Assembly: GCF_023509035.1 (NCBI RefSeq)
Contig: NZ_CP075583.1
Location: 6,138,001 to 6,202,000 of the forward strand
Reading direction: 5' to 3'
DNA length: 64,000 nt
Source of the DNA: Janthinobacterium lividum
GTDB lineage: Bacteria; Pseudomonadota; Gammaproteobacteria; Burkholderiales; Burkholderiaceae_D
The translations under genes were made by a program, and so were the position numbers. Shown here one piece after another: positions 1 to 9,658 of this stretch. The notes below the pieces were generated by a model. The model searched no databases. It was not told where the DNA came from and was given only the letters and a program-made list of their open reading frames with translations. Each line of letters starts with the position of its first letter. Within the stretch, counting starts at the first letter, position 1.

Positions 1-1205
1 TCGGCTTCTGGCGCAAGCGCGAGCTCAATCCCGAATCGAACGTGCAGTTTGGCGAAGGCGGCGCCGGCACCTTCTCGGACGGCAAGCTGTACAGCCAGAT
101 CAAGGACCCCAAGCACTACGGCCGCAAGGTCTTGACGGAATTCGTCAAGGCAGGCGCACCTGAAGAAATCATGTATGTGAGCAAGCCGCACATCGGCACC
201 TTCCGCCTGGTCAAAATGGTGGAAGAAATGCGCGCCAATATCGAGCAACTGGGCGGCGAATACCGCTTCAGCAGCAAAGTGGTCGATCTCGACATCGTGC
301 CAGGTGCTGACGGCGGCCAGGTGCGCGGTGTGGTGCTGGACAATGGCGAAACCATCGCCAGCAACCACGTCGTGCTGGCCATCGGCCACAGCGCGCGCGA
401 CACCTTCGAGATGCTGCATCGCCGCGGCGTGTACATCGAAGCGAAACCGTTCTCGATCGGCTTCCGCGTGGAGCACCCGCAATCCTTGATCGACAGCTGC
501 CGCTTCGGCCCCAGCGCCGGCCACCCGATTCTGGGCGCGGCCGACTACAAGCTCGTGCACCACGCCAGCAATGGCCGCTCCGTCTACAGCTTCTGCATGT
601 GTCCGGGCGGCACGGTGGTGGCGGCCGCCTCCGAACCTGGCCGCCTGGTGACGAACGGCATGAGCCAGTATTCGCGCAATGAGCGCAACGCCAACAGCGC
701 CATCGTCGTCGGCATCACGCCAGCCGACTATCCTGGCGACCCGCTGGCCGGCATCGCCCTGCAGCGCGAACTGGAAGAGCGCGCGTTTGCCCTGGGCGGC
801 GGTAACTACGATGCGCCAGGGCAATTGGTCGGCGACTTCGTCGCTGGCCGCGCCTCGACCGAATTTGGCAGCGTGGTGCCGTCGTACAAGCCAGCCGTGC
901 ACTTGACGGACCTGGCGCCGTCGCTGCCCGAATACGCGATCACGGCCCTGCGCGAAGCGTTTCCGGCGTTCAACAAGCAGATCAAGGGCTATTACAAGGC
1001 CGACGCCGTGCTGACGGGCGTGGAAACGCGCACCTCGTCGCCGATCCGCATCAAGCGCCGCGACGACGACCTGCAAAGCCTGAACACACGGGGACTGTTC
1101 CCCGCAGGCGAAGGCGCCGGCTATGCGGGCGGCATCCTGTCGGCGGCCGTCGACGGCATCAAGGTGGCCGAAGCGGTGGCACTGTCGATGGCGGCGCGCG
1201 GTTAG
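1..1205 (+). CDS. FAD-dependent oxidoreductase (COG2509 type), 3' part
   Basis: This gene runs in from the left edge; its reading frame is open from base 3, so the N-terminal FAD-binding part lies outside the window. The visible ~400 residues begin just before a GEGGAGTFSDGKLYSQ stretch, which is typical of the COG2509 family of predicted NAD/FAD-utilising dehydrogenases. The C-terminus carries FPAGEGAGYAGGI, the usual second FAD-contact motif, followed by a helix ending in VAEAVAL. The substrate of this family is not established. The gene ends at a TAG and is followed by a strong hairpin terminator. Confidence 0.85.
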   Translation, partial: GFWRKRELNPESNVQFGEGGAGTFSDGKLYSQIKDPKHYGRKVLTEFVKAGAPEEIMYVSKPHIGTFRLVKMVEEMRANIEQLGGEYRFSSKVVDLDIVPGADGGQVRGVVLDNGETIASNHVVLAIGHSARDTFEMLHRRGVYIEAKPFSIGFRVEHPQSLIDSCRFGPSAGHPILGAADYKLVHHASNGRSVYSFCMCPGGTVVAAASEPGRLVTNGMSQYSRNERNANSAIVVGITPADYPGDPLAGIALQRELEERAFALGGGNYDAPGQLVGDFVAGRASTEFGSVVPSYKPAVHLTDLAPSLPEYAITALREAFPAFNKQIKGYYKADAVLTGVETRTSSPIRIKRRDDDLQSLNTRGLFPAGEGAGYAGGILSAAVDGIKVAEAVALSMAARG

Positions 1206-1234
1206 GCCACGCTCTCCCCGCCCTGCGGCAGAAC

Positions 1235-1268
1235 GAAAAAAACCGACACTAAAGTGTCGGTTTTTTTT
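1235..1268. terminator. Bidirectional intrinsic terminator
   Basis: The stem CCGACACT/AGTGTCGG with a two-base AA loop is flanked by an A-run on the left and a T-run of eight on the right. It therefore works on both strands. It lies between the convergent oxidoreductase and TonB-receptor genes. Confidence 0.9.
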
Positions 1269-1283
1269 GCCTGCGTCCGCTTT

Positions 1284-4100
1284 TTAAAACTTGTAGGAGG
1301 CATTCAGGTAGCCGGTGCGGCCGCGCGGATCGTAGTAGCGGTCGTCATAGCCGAATTGCTGGCCACGGTTCGCGCCGGACGTCGACGGCACGAATGGCGG
1401 GCTCTTGTCGGTCAGGTTCAGCACGCCTGCGGTAAGGACCCAGCTCTTGCTAGGCGTCCACACCGTTTGCCAATCGAGGGTCGAATAGAAGCCCACCTGC
1501 ATGCGGATCTTTTCCTGGCCCGTCACGGCGCCCGAAGCGTCAAGCACGTCGACCGAGGTTTCCTGGTCCTTGTAGCCGGACAGGAAGTTGACCGTCAGCG
1601 AATTGGCCCAGTTGCCCGTTTTCAGGGTGTTGGTCCACTGGCCACGCGTGCGGAAAGTGACCGAACCGAGCTCGGCAAAGTTACCCAACGCCGAGTAATA
1701 CTTGCCATCGCGTTCCAGCTGCACGTCCTCGCGCAGCATCTGCGTCGCATTCAGCTGCGAGGTGAACAGGCCGATGCCGGAGCGGTAACGGGCGCTGATA
1801 TCGATATCGACACCGGTGGCGAACGATTTACCCAAGTTCTGGTTGTCCGCCAGGAAAGCCAGGTAGGTAGTACCTGTGCCCACGTCCTTGTTGACTCCCC
1901 AGGATTTCGGGAAGTTGGCCGGATTGGCAAACACCAGTTGCTCAGTCAGCTGGCCGAAGGAATCGCGGATCTGCACATGCCACAGGTCGGCGCCCAGGGT
2001 GATGGCGCTGATCGGCTCGTAACGGAAGCCGATGGTCGCCTGTTTCGATTTCTCAGGCTGCAATTCGCGGTTGCCGCCGGCTAACTGATCGTATTGGCGG
2101 TTGCCTGGCTGGCATACTGCATTGAGGCGCGTGGCGATCGCTTGCAGGGCTGGCGAGCATGTGTATTTGTCGCTGGTGACGCCATAGCCGCGCTGCAAGG
2201 CGTTGACTTGCGGCACTGTCGGCGCATGAAAACCATTGCCGACCGAACCGCGGATCAGCAAGGTGGGGGCCGGCGTCCATTTGAAGCTGGCCTTGGCCGT
2301 GGTGGCGCCACCGAAGTCCGAGAATTCATCAAAACGCAAGGCGGCGCCCAATTCCAGCTCCTTCAGCACAGGCGCGATCACTTCGCCAAAAATGCCCTTC
2401 GACGTGCGGCTGGCGCTATATGGCTGGCTACTGGCCGCGTCGCCGAAACGCTGGTCGCATTCCAAGCCCGTCGTACCGCCGCACAAGGTGCCTTTTACCG
2501 GATCGGCCAGGATGCCTTGCGCAAACGGGCTCGGCTTCGCGGAGAATTCTTCACGGTTGATGTTCACCCCCATGCCCAGCATCATCGCGCCACCCGGCAG
2601 TCGCCGCAGTTCCGTCGAGCCATTCAGGTTAATCGTTTGCAGGCGCGAAGTACCACCGTCCCAGTAACCGGAGAACGTGGCCGCCTTGATGGCGTCCTGT
2701 GCCGCGGTCGACTGTTTACCTGGACCAACGAAGGGGTCGAGCAATCCGCTCGACGTCAGGTTATTGACGGCGATGGCGCCAGGATAACCGGAAATACTGC
2801 CTTTTACGCGGCTCTCCGAGAAGTTGTACGCTGCATTGTAATCCCAGCCGGCAAAAATCCCGCGCGTGCCGACCACCACGCTGGCGAAGTCGGCCGTATC
2901 TTTCGAGGTACGCTGGCCCATGTCGAACAGGCGGTAAAAGGCCGTACTATCGCCAGTAATGCCAAGTGGCAACAAATACTTGTTGTGTAGTGGCGTGCCG
3001 GCATCGACGGCGATAGCGCCGGGAACGGGAGCGATGCGCGAGGTCTGCTTGGTGCGCGATAACAGCACGTCTGCATACACTTCCTGGCCCGCGATCTTGA
3101 AGGTGCCCGAGGCCATAAAGTTATCGCGCTTGCGCTCCGGATAGATTTCCAGGTCCTTGGTGAAATCGTAGCCGCAGTAGTCATCAACCAGACCACTGCC
3201 ATCGTTATACGGTTCGATCACGCGGAACGTCTTGTCGGGGCAGGAGCCGTTGGCCTTCTGGTAAGGGCTGATCAGCTGGCCTTTGTCATCGGTGGCATTG
3301 GCCGGAATCGGACTGGCCGAAAACTGTTGCTTCTGATAGCGCTTGCCATTTGCCGAGAACTGTACCTTGCCCGTGTTGGCGAACTTACGGTCGACGGAAG
3401 CGAGCTTGTCGCGCTCGTCGTGGCCAAAGGTCAGCACGACGTTGTAGCCATCCTCGTCCAGATTGCCAAAGCCCTTGGTGGCGCTGAGGCGTTTCTCGCG
3501 CGCGCCGTTTTTGGGCGCGGAATAGCCGATGGTCACATCGCCTATGGTGGTGTCGTGCTTGGTAATGAAGTTAACAACGCCGGCAATGGCGTCGGCGCCG
3601 TACAGTGCAGAGGCGCCATCAGTCAGCAGCTCGACCCGTTCAATTGCCGAGATAGGGATGGAATTCAAGTCGAAACCAGCCGCAAAGCCCGTCAGGGTCT
3701 GACCGCCGAACTGGGCCAGGCGCTTGCCGTTCAGCAGGACGAGCGTACGCGTCTCACCTACGTTATGCACGGAAATGCCGGAGAAACCAAAGGTGCTGCC
3801 GCCAACCGAGGCACTCTCGCTGGTGGCGCCCTGGGCGGAAGAGAGTTTCTTCACCAGATCGGTGACCGAGGTGGCGCCCGAGGTGCGGATGGCTTCGGCG
3901 GTCAGGACGGTGACCGGCAAGGCGCCTTCGGCGGCGATGCGCTTGATCGACGAGCCCGTGACTTCCACGCGCTGGATCTGCGTATCGGCAGCCTGTGCAT
4001 CCTGCGCGATCGCGGACTGCGAAACAACGGACATGGCGGCAACTACACCGCCGGCGCAAACGATGCGAACTGCACGAGAGATGACGGTTTCTTCAAGCAT
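1284..4100 (-). CDS. TonB-dependent receptor
   Basis: The 938-residue outer-membrane receptor has an N-terminal signal region (AVRIVCAGGVVAAMSVVSQSAIAQ), a plug domain (PVTVLTAEAIRTSGATSVTDL, then VELLTDGASALYGADAIAGVVNFI) and a long beta-barrel ending in LNASYKF, with the usual terminal Phe. Start chosen: the ATG at 4100, preceded by an AAAGGG ribosome site. An upstream in-frame ATG at 4169 would put 23 polar residues before the signal peptide. The plug and barrel style matches the large receptors of Oxalobacteraceae and Caulobacter used for peptide, sugar or polyphenol uptake. The ligand cannot be read from the sequence. The gene appears to stand alone. Confidence 0.9.
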   Translation of the reverse strand: MLEETVISRAVRIVCAGGVVAAMSVVSQSAIAQDAQAADTQIQRVEVTGSSIKRIAAEGALPVTVLTAEAIRTSGATSVTDLVKKLSSAQGATSESASVGGSTFGFSGISVHNVGETRTLVLLNGKRLAQFGGQTLTGFAAGFDLNSIPISAIERVELLTDGASALYGADAIAGVVNFITKHDTTIGDVTIGYSAPKNGAREKRLSATKGFGNLDEDGYNVVLTFGHDERDKLASVDRKFANTGKVQFSANGKRYQKQQFSASPIPANATDDKGQLISPYQKANGSCPDKTFRVIEPYNDGSGLVDDYCGYDFTKDLEIYPERKRDNFMASGTFKIAGQEVYADVLLSRTKQTSRIAPVPGAIAVDAGTPLHNKYLLPLGITGDSTAFYRLFDMGQRTSKDTADFASVVVGTRGIFAGWDYNAAYNFSESRVKGSISGYPGAIAVNNLTSSGLLDPFVGPGKQSTAAQDAIKAATFSGYWDGGTSRLQTINLNGSTELRRLPGGAMMLGMGVNINREEFSAKPSPFAQGILADPVKGTLCGGTTGLECDQRFGDAASSQPYSASRTSKGIFGEVIAPVLKELELGAALRFDEFSDFGGATTAKASFKWTPAPTLLIRGSVGNGFHAPTVPQVNALQRGYGVTSDKYTCSPALQAIATRLNAVCQPGNRQYDQLAGGNRELQPEKSKQATIGFRYEPISAITLGADLWHVQIRDSFGQLTEQLVFANPANFPKSWGVNKDVGTGTTYLAFLADNQNLGKSFATGVDIDISARYRSGIGLFTSQLNATQMLREDVQLERDGKYYSALGNFAELGSVTFRTRGQWTNTLKTGNWANSLTVNFLSGYKDQETSVDVLDASGAVTGQEKIRMQVGFYSTLDWQTVWTPSKSWVLTAGVLNLTDKSPPFVPSTSGANRGQQFGYDDRYYDPRGRTGYLNASYKF

Positions 4101-4401
4101 GGTGAACCCTTTTTCATTTGTACGGTTATATATGGCTCCGGATTTGTGACCCGGATTGCACTCGTTCATCTAAAGGAAACGCCTCGTACGGCACCCAATC
4201 CGGTACCGCGAATTTCGCTGGGACACTTGTACAGAAGTGACACTAGGCGACTGAAAGTCAACTAGACAACTACATAGAATCACGGCAGGAATACGAGTGT
4301 CAACAGAACTCAGCATGCGTATGGCGTACATACAACAGGTGAAAAGCAGCGGCTGCAGAGATAGGAAGGCCTTTCCCGGGTAGCCGGGAGGCCGCGCGGC
4401 G
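4101..4401. other. Intergenic region upstream of the TonB receptor
   Basis: This 301-base gap separates the sensor kinase from the TonB-receptor gene downstream of it. Near the kinase stop a GC-rich hairpin at 4369..4394 (GGCCTCCCGG/CCGGGAAAGGCC, no T-run) may act as a weak terminator. An imperfect dyad at 4243..4265 (CTAG-N2-GACT-N3-AGTC-N2-CTAG) could be an operator for the receptor. No gene is supported here. Confidence 0.4.
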
Positions 4402-5775
4402 TCAGCCTGCCAACGGCAGCCTGATCTGTATATGACAGCCGGGACTGCTGTCGATGGCGCACACCTGGCCGCCCAGTTGCTGCACGATGGTGTAGACGAT
4501 GTGCATGCCTAGGCCGGAGCCGCCCTGGCCCCGCTTGGTGGTGAAAAACGGTTCAAACATGTGTTCGCGCACGGCCGGCGCCAGGCCGATGCCATCGTCG
4601 GAAAAATCCAGCAGCAGCCAGCGCAAGGCCGCATCCGTGTCGTCCGCCTCGATGCGCGCGCGTATCGTGATGCGCCCAGGACCGCCCTGCGGATAGCCAT
4701 GCCGGGCGCTGTTCATCAGCAGATTCGAGAGGATTTGCGACAGCTTGCCGGCCGCCAGGCGCACCTGGCAATCGGGCGCGATGTCGAGTTCCACGCCCAG
4801 CGCCGCCTTGCGCAATTCCGGGCTGTGCGCCGACACTAGGCCGTGCACATAGTCGTGCAGCGCCAGGTCGGCCACGTATTCGCTGACCTGGTCCACGGCC
4901 AGTTGCTTGAAATTGCCGATCAGGTCGGCGGCGCGCGCCAGGTTGCGCTCGATCAGGGCCGCCGCGCCTTTCAGGGATTCGGCAATGTCGATCAGTTCTG
5001 CACGGCTGACCTTGGCGCCGCCCAGCAGCTGCACCAACTGGTCGGCATAACTGCCCATGCTCGATGCCGCCGTCAGTGCCACGCCGATGGGCGTGTTGAC
5101 TTCATGCGACACGCCGGCCACCAGCGAACCGAGGGCCGCCATCTGCTCCTGTTCGATCAGGTTCGCCTGCGCCGCCAGCAGCGATTCGGTGCGCACGCGC
5201 AGAATTTCTTCCAGCTGCTGGGTGCGCTCCTGGTGCTGCAGCTCGGCCGCGCTGCGGGCAGAGAAGATCGACAGCAGCAACAGCGCCAGCAAGCGCTTGT
5301 TTTCATCGATGGGCCGCGTATCGATGGCCGACAGGATGCCCAGGGTCTTGCCATCGGTATCGATCAGCGGCATGCCGACATAGCTTTCCGCCTGCATGTC
5401 GACGAGGAGACTATCGAATGGAAAGCGACGCTGGATATCGCTGCCATGAAAACACATGCTCTGGCAGGTTACGTCCTGGCATGGCGTGTGTTCCAGGCTG
5501 TATTCGATATTCGGCTGGTAGTCATTCCCGCCCCACAGGGCGAGGGTGCGGATGCCTTCGCTGCCATCGGCCATGCGCACCAGCCGGCCGGCAATCACAT
5601 AGTGCACGTCGAGCGCTTCGGCCAAGTCCTTGACGAGGATGCGCAGGAAGTCGTCGCCACGGGCGTGCGCCGTCGAGGCGGTAATCGAGCGCAGGGCCGC
5701 TTCCGCCAGGGTGCGCCGCTGCTCGGCATCGAACAGGGGTTCTTGCGAATTCACATCAAACAACGGAATACTCAT
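4402..5775 (-). CDS. GAF-domain sensor histidine kinase
   Basis: A 457-residue cytoplasmic kinase with no membrane segment. Residues ~25-180 form a GAF domain (GMPLIDTDGKTLGILSAID at its end), ~180-215 a coiled coil, then an HisKA H-box GVSHEVNTP with His224, and a HATPase domain (NLLMNSARHGYP N-box, DDGIGL G1, GGSGLGMHIV G2). It senses a soluble or redox signal through GAF and phosphorylates a partner. No response regulator is encoded next to it, so it is an orphan kinase here. The Cys-rich stretch CQDVTCQSMC (~99-108) inside the GAF domain might bind a metal or act as a thiol switch; that is inference. Confidence 0.85.
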   Translation of the reverse strand: MSIPLFDVNSQEPLFDAEQRRTLAEAALRSITASTAHARGDDFLRILVKDLAEALDVHYVIAGRLVRMADGSEGIRTLALWGGNDYQPNIEYSLEHTPCQDVTCQSMCFHGSDIQRRFPFDSLLVDMQAESYVGMPLIDTDGKTLGILSAIDTRPIDENKRLLALLLLSIFSARSAAELQHQERTQQLEEILRVRTESLLAAQANLIEQEQMAALGSLVAGVSHEVNTPIGVALTAASSMGSYADQLVQLLGGAKVSRAELIDIAESLKGAAALIERNLARAADLIGNFKQLAVDQVSEYVADLALHDYVHGLVSAHSPELRKAALGVELDIAPDCQVRLAAGKLSQILSNLLMNSARHGYPQGGPGRITIRARIEADDTDAALRWLLLDFSDDGIGLAPAVREHMFEPFFTTKRGQGGSGLGMHIVYTIVQQLGGQVCAIDSSPGCHIQIRLPLAG

Positions 5776-5909
5776 GAATGCTCCTGCACAGCACCGGAAG
5801 CGCAGGCACAGCTGCCGGCGCGGCGACTCTCAGCCATGGCCCGCCCCAGCGGACCTGCCGCGATTGTACCCCTGGATATTGCTTAATAATACAGATATAC
5901 AGGAATTTT

Positions 5910-6887
5910 TTACAGCCAGCCGGAACGCTTGAACAAGTAATACATATAACCGCAGACACAGCTCATCACTGCCACGGCGGCCGGATAGCCATAATGCCAG
6001 TCCAGCTCCGGCATGAACTTGAAGTTCATGCCCCACACGCCGGCAAACGCGGTAAACACGGCGAAAATGGCGGCCCAGGCCGCCAGTTGCTTGTTCACTT
6101 CGCTCTCGTCGATGGCTACCATCGACAGATTCACCTGGATGGCCGTGCTGATGGTGTCGCGGATGGTGTCGAGCGTGCCATTGATGCGCGCCAGGTGGTC
6201 GTGCACGTCGCGGAAATACTCCTGGGTATCGTGGCACAGCGGCGGCACGCGCCCGCCGTGCAACTTGCCCACCGCTTCCATCAGGGGCGCCACCACATGG
6301 CGCAAGACCATGACCTTGCGCTTCAATTGATACAGCCGTTCGATATTGTCGCGCTCGGTACCACGGTCGAAGATGCGGTCCTCGATCAGTTCCAGTTCCG
6401 ATTCGAGCGCGTCCAGCACGGGAAAGTAACGGTCGACGACGGCGTCCATCAGCGCGTACAGCACGAAGGCCGAACCCTGGCGCAGCAAGTGCGGTTCGCG
6501 CTCGGCACGCGCGCGCACGCCGAGGAAACCTTGCGAGCTGTTGCTGCGCGACGAAAGCACATAATTGGCGCCGACAAAAATGTCGACCTCGCCCAGCACC
6601 AGTTCGTTCTCGACCATTTCCACGGTTTTCACGACGGCAAACAGGGAATCGCCATATTCCTCGATCTTCGGACGCTGGTGGCCCCGCTGCGCGTCTTCCA
6701 CCGCCAGTTCGTGCAGGCAAAACTCGTGCTGCATCTGTTTCAGCTCAGCCGGCGTGGCATCGAGCAGGGCCACCCAGACGAAACAGTCGGGGCGCTCGAC
6801 GTAATCGCTGATATCGTCAATCGGCAAGTCGGCCAGTTTTTTGCCATCCTGATAGGCCACGCAGTTAATCAGCATACAGTTCCACAA
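5910..6887 (-). CDS. corA: Magnesium/cobalt transport protein CorA
   Basis: The 325-residue protein has a large soluble N-terminal domain with coiled-coil helices, then two C-terminal membrane helices. The first ends in the diagnostic GMN motif (WGMNFKFMP), followed by a periplasmic loop rich in acidic residues and a second helix ending in YLFKRSGWL. This is the CorA pentameric Mg2+ channel layout at normal length. It acts in the inner membrane. It is transcribed on the minus strand, after ntrC and its terminator, and looks monocistronic. Confidence 0.93.
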   Translation of the reverse strand: MWNCMLINCVAYQDGKKLADLPIDDISDYVERPDCFVWVALLDATPAELKQMQHEFCLHELAVEDAQRGHQRPKIEEYGDSLFAVVKTVEMVENELVLGEVDIFVGANYVLSSRSNSSQGFLGVRARAEREPHLLRQGSAFVLYALMDAVVDRYFPVLDALESELELIEDRIFDRGTERDNIERLYQLKRKVMVLRHVVAPLMEAVGKLHGGRVPPLCHDTQEYFRDVHDHLARINGTLDTIRDTISTAIQVNLSMVAIDESEVNKQLAAWAAIFAVFTAFAGVWGMNFKFMPELDWHYGYPAAVAVMSCVCGYMYYLFKRSGWL

Positions 6888-6984
6888 TGAAAGTTAACAC
6901 CGGACGAAACAGTCCGACAGGCGCCAGCTTACCTTATCGCCTGCCATTGTTGTGGGTGTTGTGGCGTGCAAGGGACGCCGTGCG

Positions 6985-7017
6985 GAAAAGCGGACGGAGC
7001 GGACGCTCCGTCCGGAA
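6985..7017 (-). terminator. Intrinsic terminator after ntrC
   Basis: An 11-bp perfect GC-rich stem (CGGACGGAGCG, two-base loop) begins seven bases past the ntrC stop codon. On the minus strand it is followed by CTTTTCC. It probably ends the glnA-ntrBC transcript. Confidence 0.7.
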
Positions 7018-7023
7018 GATGGA

Positions 7024-8514
7024 TCAATCGTCCTTGGCGCCGTCGATACCCAGTTCGGAGATCTTGCGGGTGATGGTGTTGCGGCCGATGCCCAGGCGCA
7101 CGGCGGCGTCATTCTTGCGCCCGTGCGTATGCTTGAGCGCCGTCTTGATCAGGGCCGACTCGAATTGCCGTCCCAGCACGGCCATGACTTCCTGCTGCCC
7201 GGCGCCCAGCATGCCAGCCGCTTGCAATTCCAGCAAGCCGATCCAGCCCGGCGGCGCGCCGGTGGCGGGCGCGGCGGCTTCGAACACCTGGCCGCCGTGC
7301 GGATGGGCAACGGCCGCCGGTGCAGCCTCGCCCACCGCCGCAGTGGCGGCACCATCCCCCTGCCCCTGCGTCAATTCCAGCGGCAAGTCCTTGATTTCCA
7401 CCGTCTGGCCCGGCGCCATGACGGTGATCCAGTTGCACAGGTTTTCCAGCTGGCGCACATTGCCGGGCAAATCGAGGCTGCTGAGAAACTGCATCGTCGG
7501 TTCGCTCATGCGTTTGGCTTCCACGCCCAACTGGCGTGCGCTTTGCACCAGGAAGTGGCGCACCAGGATGGGGATATCCTCGCGCCGCTCCCGCAAACTG
7601 GGCAGGCGCAGCCGGATCACGTTCAGGCGGTGATACAAGTCTTCGCGGAACAGGCCGTCGCGTACGCGCTGCTCGAGGTTCTGGTGCGTGGCCGTAATGA
7701 CGCGCACGTTCGCCTTCATGGGTTGATGGCCGCCGACGCGATAGAAATGGCCGTCCGACAGCACGCGCAGCAAGCGCGTCTGCAGGTCGAACGGCATGTC
7801 GCCGATTTCATCGAGGAACAGGGTGCCGTTCTCGGCTTGCTCGAAGCGGCCCCGGCGCGTCGTCTGGGCGCCCGTAAAAGCCCCCCGTTCGTGGCCGAAC
7901 AGTTCCGATTCCAGCAAATCCTTCGGTATCGCCGCCGTGTTGAGGGCAATGAAAGGCTGCGCCGCGCGCGGACTGTGCTTGTGCAGCGCGCGCGCCACGA
8001 GTTCCTTGCCGGAACCGGATTCGCCCGTGATGAGCACGGTCACATTCGATTGCGACAGGCGGCCGATGGCGCGGAAGACTTCCTGCATGGCCGGCGCCTG
8101 GCCGAGGATTTCCGGCGTTTCCGACGGGCCCGATTCGACGCTCGTCTCGCGCAAGCTTTCTTCCAGGGCGCGGCGGATCAGCTCGACAGCCTTGTCGATA
8201 TCGAAGGGCTTGGCCAGGTATTCGAAGGCGCCGCCCTGGAAGGCCGCAACGGCCGAATCAAGGTCGGAAAAGGCCGTGATGATGATGACCGGCAAGCCGG
8301 GGAAACGCGACTTGACCGTCTGCAGCAATTCCAAGCCGGAGGCGCCCGGCATGCGGATATCGGACACGAGCACTTGCGGCGTGTCAAATTCCAGTGCCGC
8401 GATGGCGTCGCGCGCATTGGCAAAACTCTTGGTGGCGAGATTTTCCCGCGCCAGGGCTTTTTCCAGCACCCAGCGGATTGATTCGTCGTCGTCAACTATC
8501 CAGATTGGCTTCAT
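7024..8514 (-). CDS. glnG: Nitrogen regulation response regulator NtrC (NR-I)
   Basis: The 496-residue sigma-54 activator has a receiver domain with the phospho-acceptor Asp52 (VSDIRMPG) and acidic pocket VDDDE, a central AAA+ domain with Walker A GESGSGKE, the sigma-54 contact loop GAFTGA and a Walker B-type FLDEIG, and a C-terminal Fis-type helix-turn-helix (NDAAVRLGIGRNTITRKI). It binds enhancers and remodels sigma-54 RNA polymerase at glnA and other nitrogen genes. It lies 48 bases after ntrB, in the same direction. An Ala/Pro-rich linker (~380-410) before the DNA-binding domain is longer than in E. coli NtrC. Confidence 0.95.
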   Translation of the reverse strand: MKPIWIVDDDESIRWVLEKALARENLATKSFANARDAIAALEFDTPQVLVSDIRMPGASGLELLQTVKSRFPGLPVIIITAFSDLDSAVAAFQGGAFEYLAKPFDIDKAVELIRRALEESLRETSVESGPSETPEILGQAPAMQEVFRAIGRLSQSNVTVLITGESGSGKELVARALHKHSPRAAQPFIALNTAAIPKDLLESELFGHERGAFTGAQTTRRGRFEQAENGTLFLDEIGDMPFDLQTRLLRVLSDGHFYRVGGHQPMKANVRVITATHQNLEQRVRDGLFREDLYHRLNVIRLRLPSLRERREDIPILVRHFLVQSARQLGVEAKRMSEPTMQFLSSLDLPGNVRQLENLCNWITVMAPGQTVEIKDLPLELTQGQGDGAATAAVGEAAPAAVAHPHGGQVFEAAAPATGAPPGWIGLLELQAAGMLGAGQQEVMAVLGRQFESALIKTALKHTHGRKNDAAVRLGIGRNTITRKISELGIDGAKDD

Positions 8515-8562
8515 TAGTGTGTGCGTCCCGCAATGGATTTCATGGGTGGGATACCTCCTCGC

Positions 8563-9651
8563 TTATGGCAAGGGTAGAACGATCCTGAAATCGGTGTATC
8601 CAGGCCGGCTTTCGCACTCGATCACGCCCAGGTGCTGTTGCACGAAGGTTTGCGCCAAGGTCAGCCCCAGCCCGCTGCCGCCTTCCCTGCCCGACACCAG
8701 CGGGTAGAAAATCCGGTCGCGGATCTGGGGTGCGATGCCCGGTCCATTGTCAATGATATGCAAGTCTAATGCCAGGCCGTAACGGACCTTGGCCAGGGTC
8801 ACCTGGCGCGCCACGCGCGTCTTGAAAATCAGCTCCGCATCGCCCGCTTCGATGCGTTCGGCCAGGGCCTGCGCCGCGTTGTGCGCAATGTTGAGCACGG
8901 TCTGTATCAATTGTTCCTTGTCGCCGCGAAATTCGGGTATCGAGGCGTCGTAATCGCGCGAAATCGTAAGACCGCTGGGAAACTCCGCCAGGATCAGGCT
9001 GCGCACCCTTTCGCACACTTCGTGGATATTCACGTCGCCCACGATATGCGGGCGGCGGTGCGGCGCCAGCAGGCGGTCGACCAGGGTCTGCAGGCGGTCC
9101 GCTTCCTTGATGATGACCTGCGTGTATTCGCGCAGCTCGCTCAGGTGCAGAGCCGGCAATTCCAGCTCCAGCAGCTGGGCCGCGCCGCGGATGCCGCCCA
9201 GCGGGTTCTTGATTTCATGCGCCAGATTGCGGATCAGCTCCTTGTTGACCTGGCTCTGGTCGAGGATGCGCTCCTCGCGGTCGAGTTTTAACTGCTGCAC
9301 GTTCTCGCGCAGCTCGATCAGCACGCTGTCGCGCGGCGCATCGAGCGCGCTGATGATGCTGTGCACGCGCAGCGGTTCGCGTCCCAGGCGTTCCAGGCTC
9401 AGGTCCTGGCGCAAGTCGGAAAATTTATGCTCGAGCGCCTGAGCGCAAATGCCGGCCAGCTCGTCGGGATTCAAGAACAGCGCCGTCAGCTTTTGCCGCG
9501 ACAAGGCCTTCAATGAGCTTTCCAGCAGATTTTCCGCCGCCGCGTTGGCATAGCTGATGCGGCCGTCGCCGTCGAGCAAGATCACGGCCGAGGCCAGCAA
9601 ATCAAGGCCGGCCAGGTGGGCGGGACGGCTGGAATGGTTGTCTATTGTCAT
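8563..9651 (-). CDS. glnL: Nitrogen regulation sensor kinase NtrB (NR-II)
   Basis: The 362-residue cytoplasmic kinase/phosphatase has a PAS domain (~15-75, GRISYANAAAENLL), an H-box NLAHEIKNPLGG with His145, an N-box NIAHNAAQAL and a G-box DNGPGIA followed by GGSGLGL. It phosphorylates NtrC under nitrogen limitation and is switched to phosphatase by PII. It starts 7 bases after the stop of the DUF4124 gene, which indicates co-transcription with it. Length and layout match the enterobacterial NtrB. Confidence 0.94.
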   Translation of the reverse strand: MTIDNHSSRPAHLAGLDLLASAVILLDGDGRISYANAAAENLLESSLKALSRQKLTALFLNPDELAGICAQALEHKFSDLRQDLSLERLGREPLRVHSIISALDAPRDSVLIELRENVQQLKLDREERILDQSQVNKELIRNLAHEIKNPLGGIRGAAQLLELELPALHLSELREYTQVIIKEADRLQTLVDRLLAPHRRPHIVGDVNIHEVCERVRSLILAEFPSGLTISRDYDASIPEFRGDKEQLIQTVLNIAHNAAQALAERIEAGDAELIFKTRVARQVTLAKVRYGLALDLHIIDNGPGIAPQIRDRIFYPLVSGREGGSGLGLTLAQTFVQQHLGVIECESRPGYTDFRIVLPLP

Positions 9652-9658
9652 GGTCTCG

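Noticed and set aside
1254..2990. Two plus-strand frames inside the first TonB-receptor gene
   Set aside because: They overlap an intact 938-residue receptor on the opposite strand and have no recognisable features.
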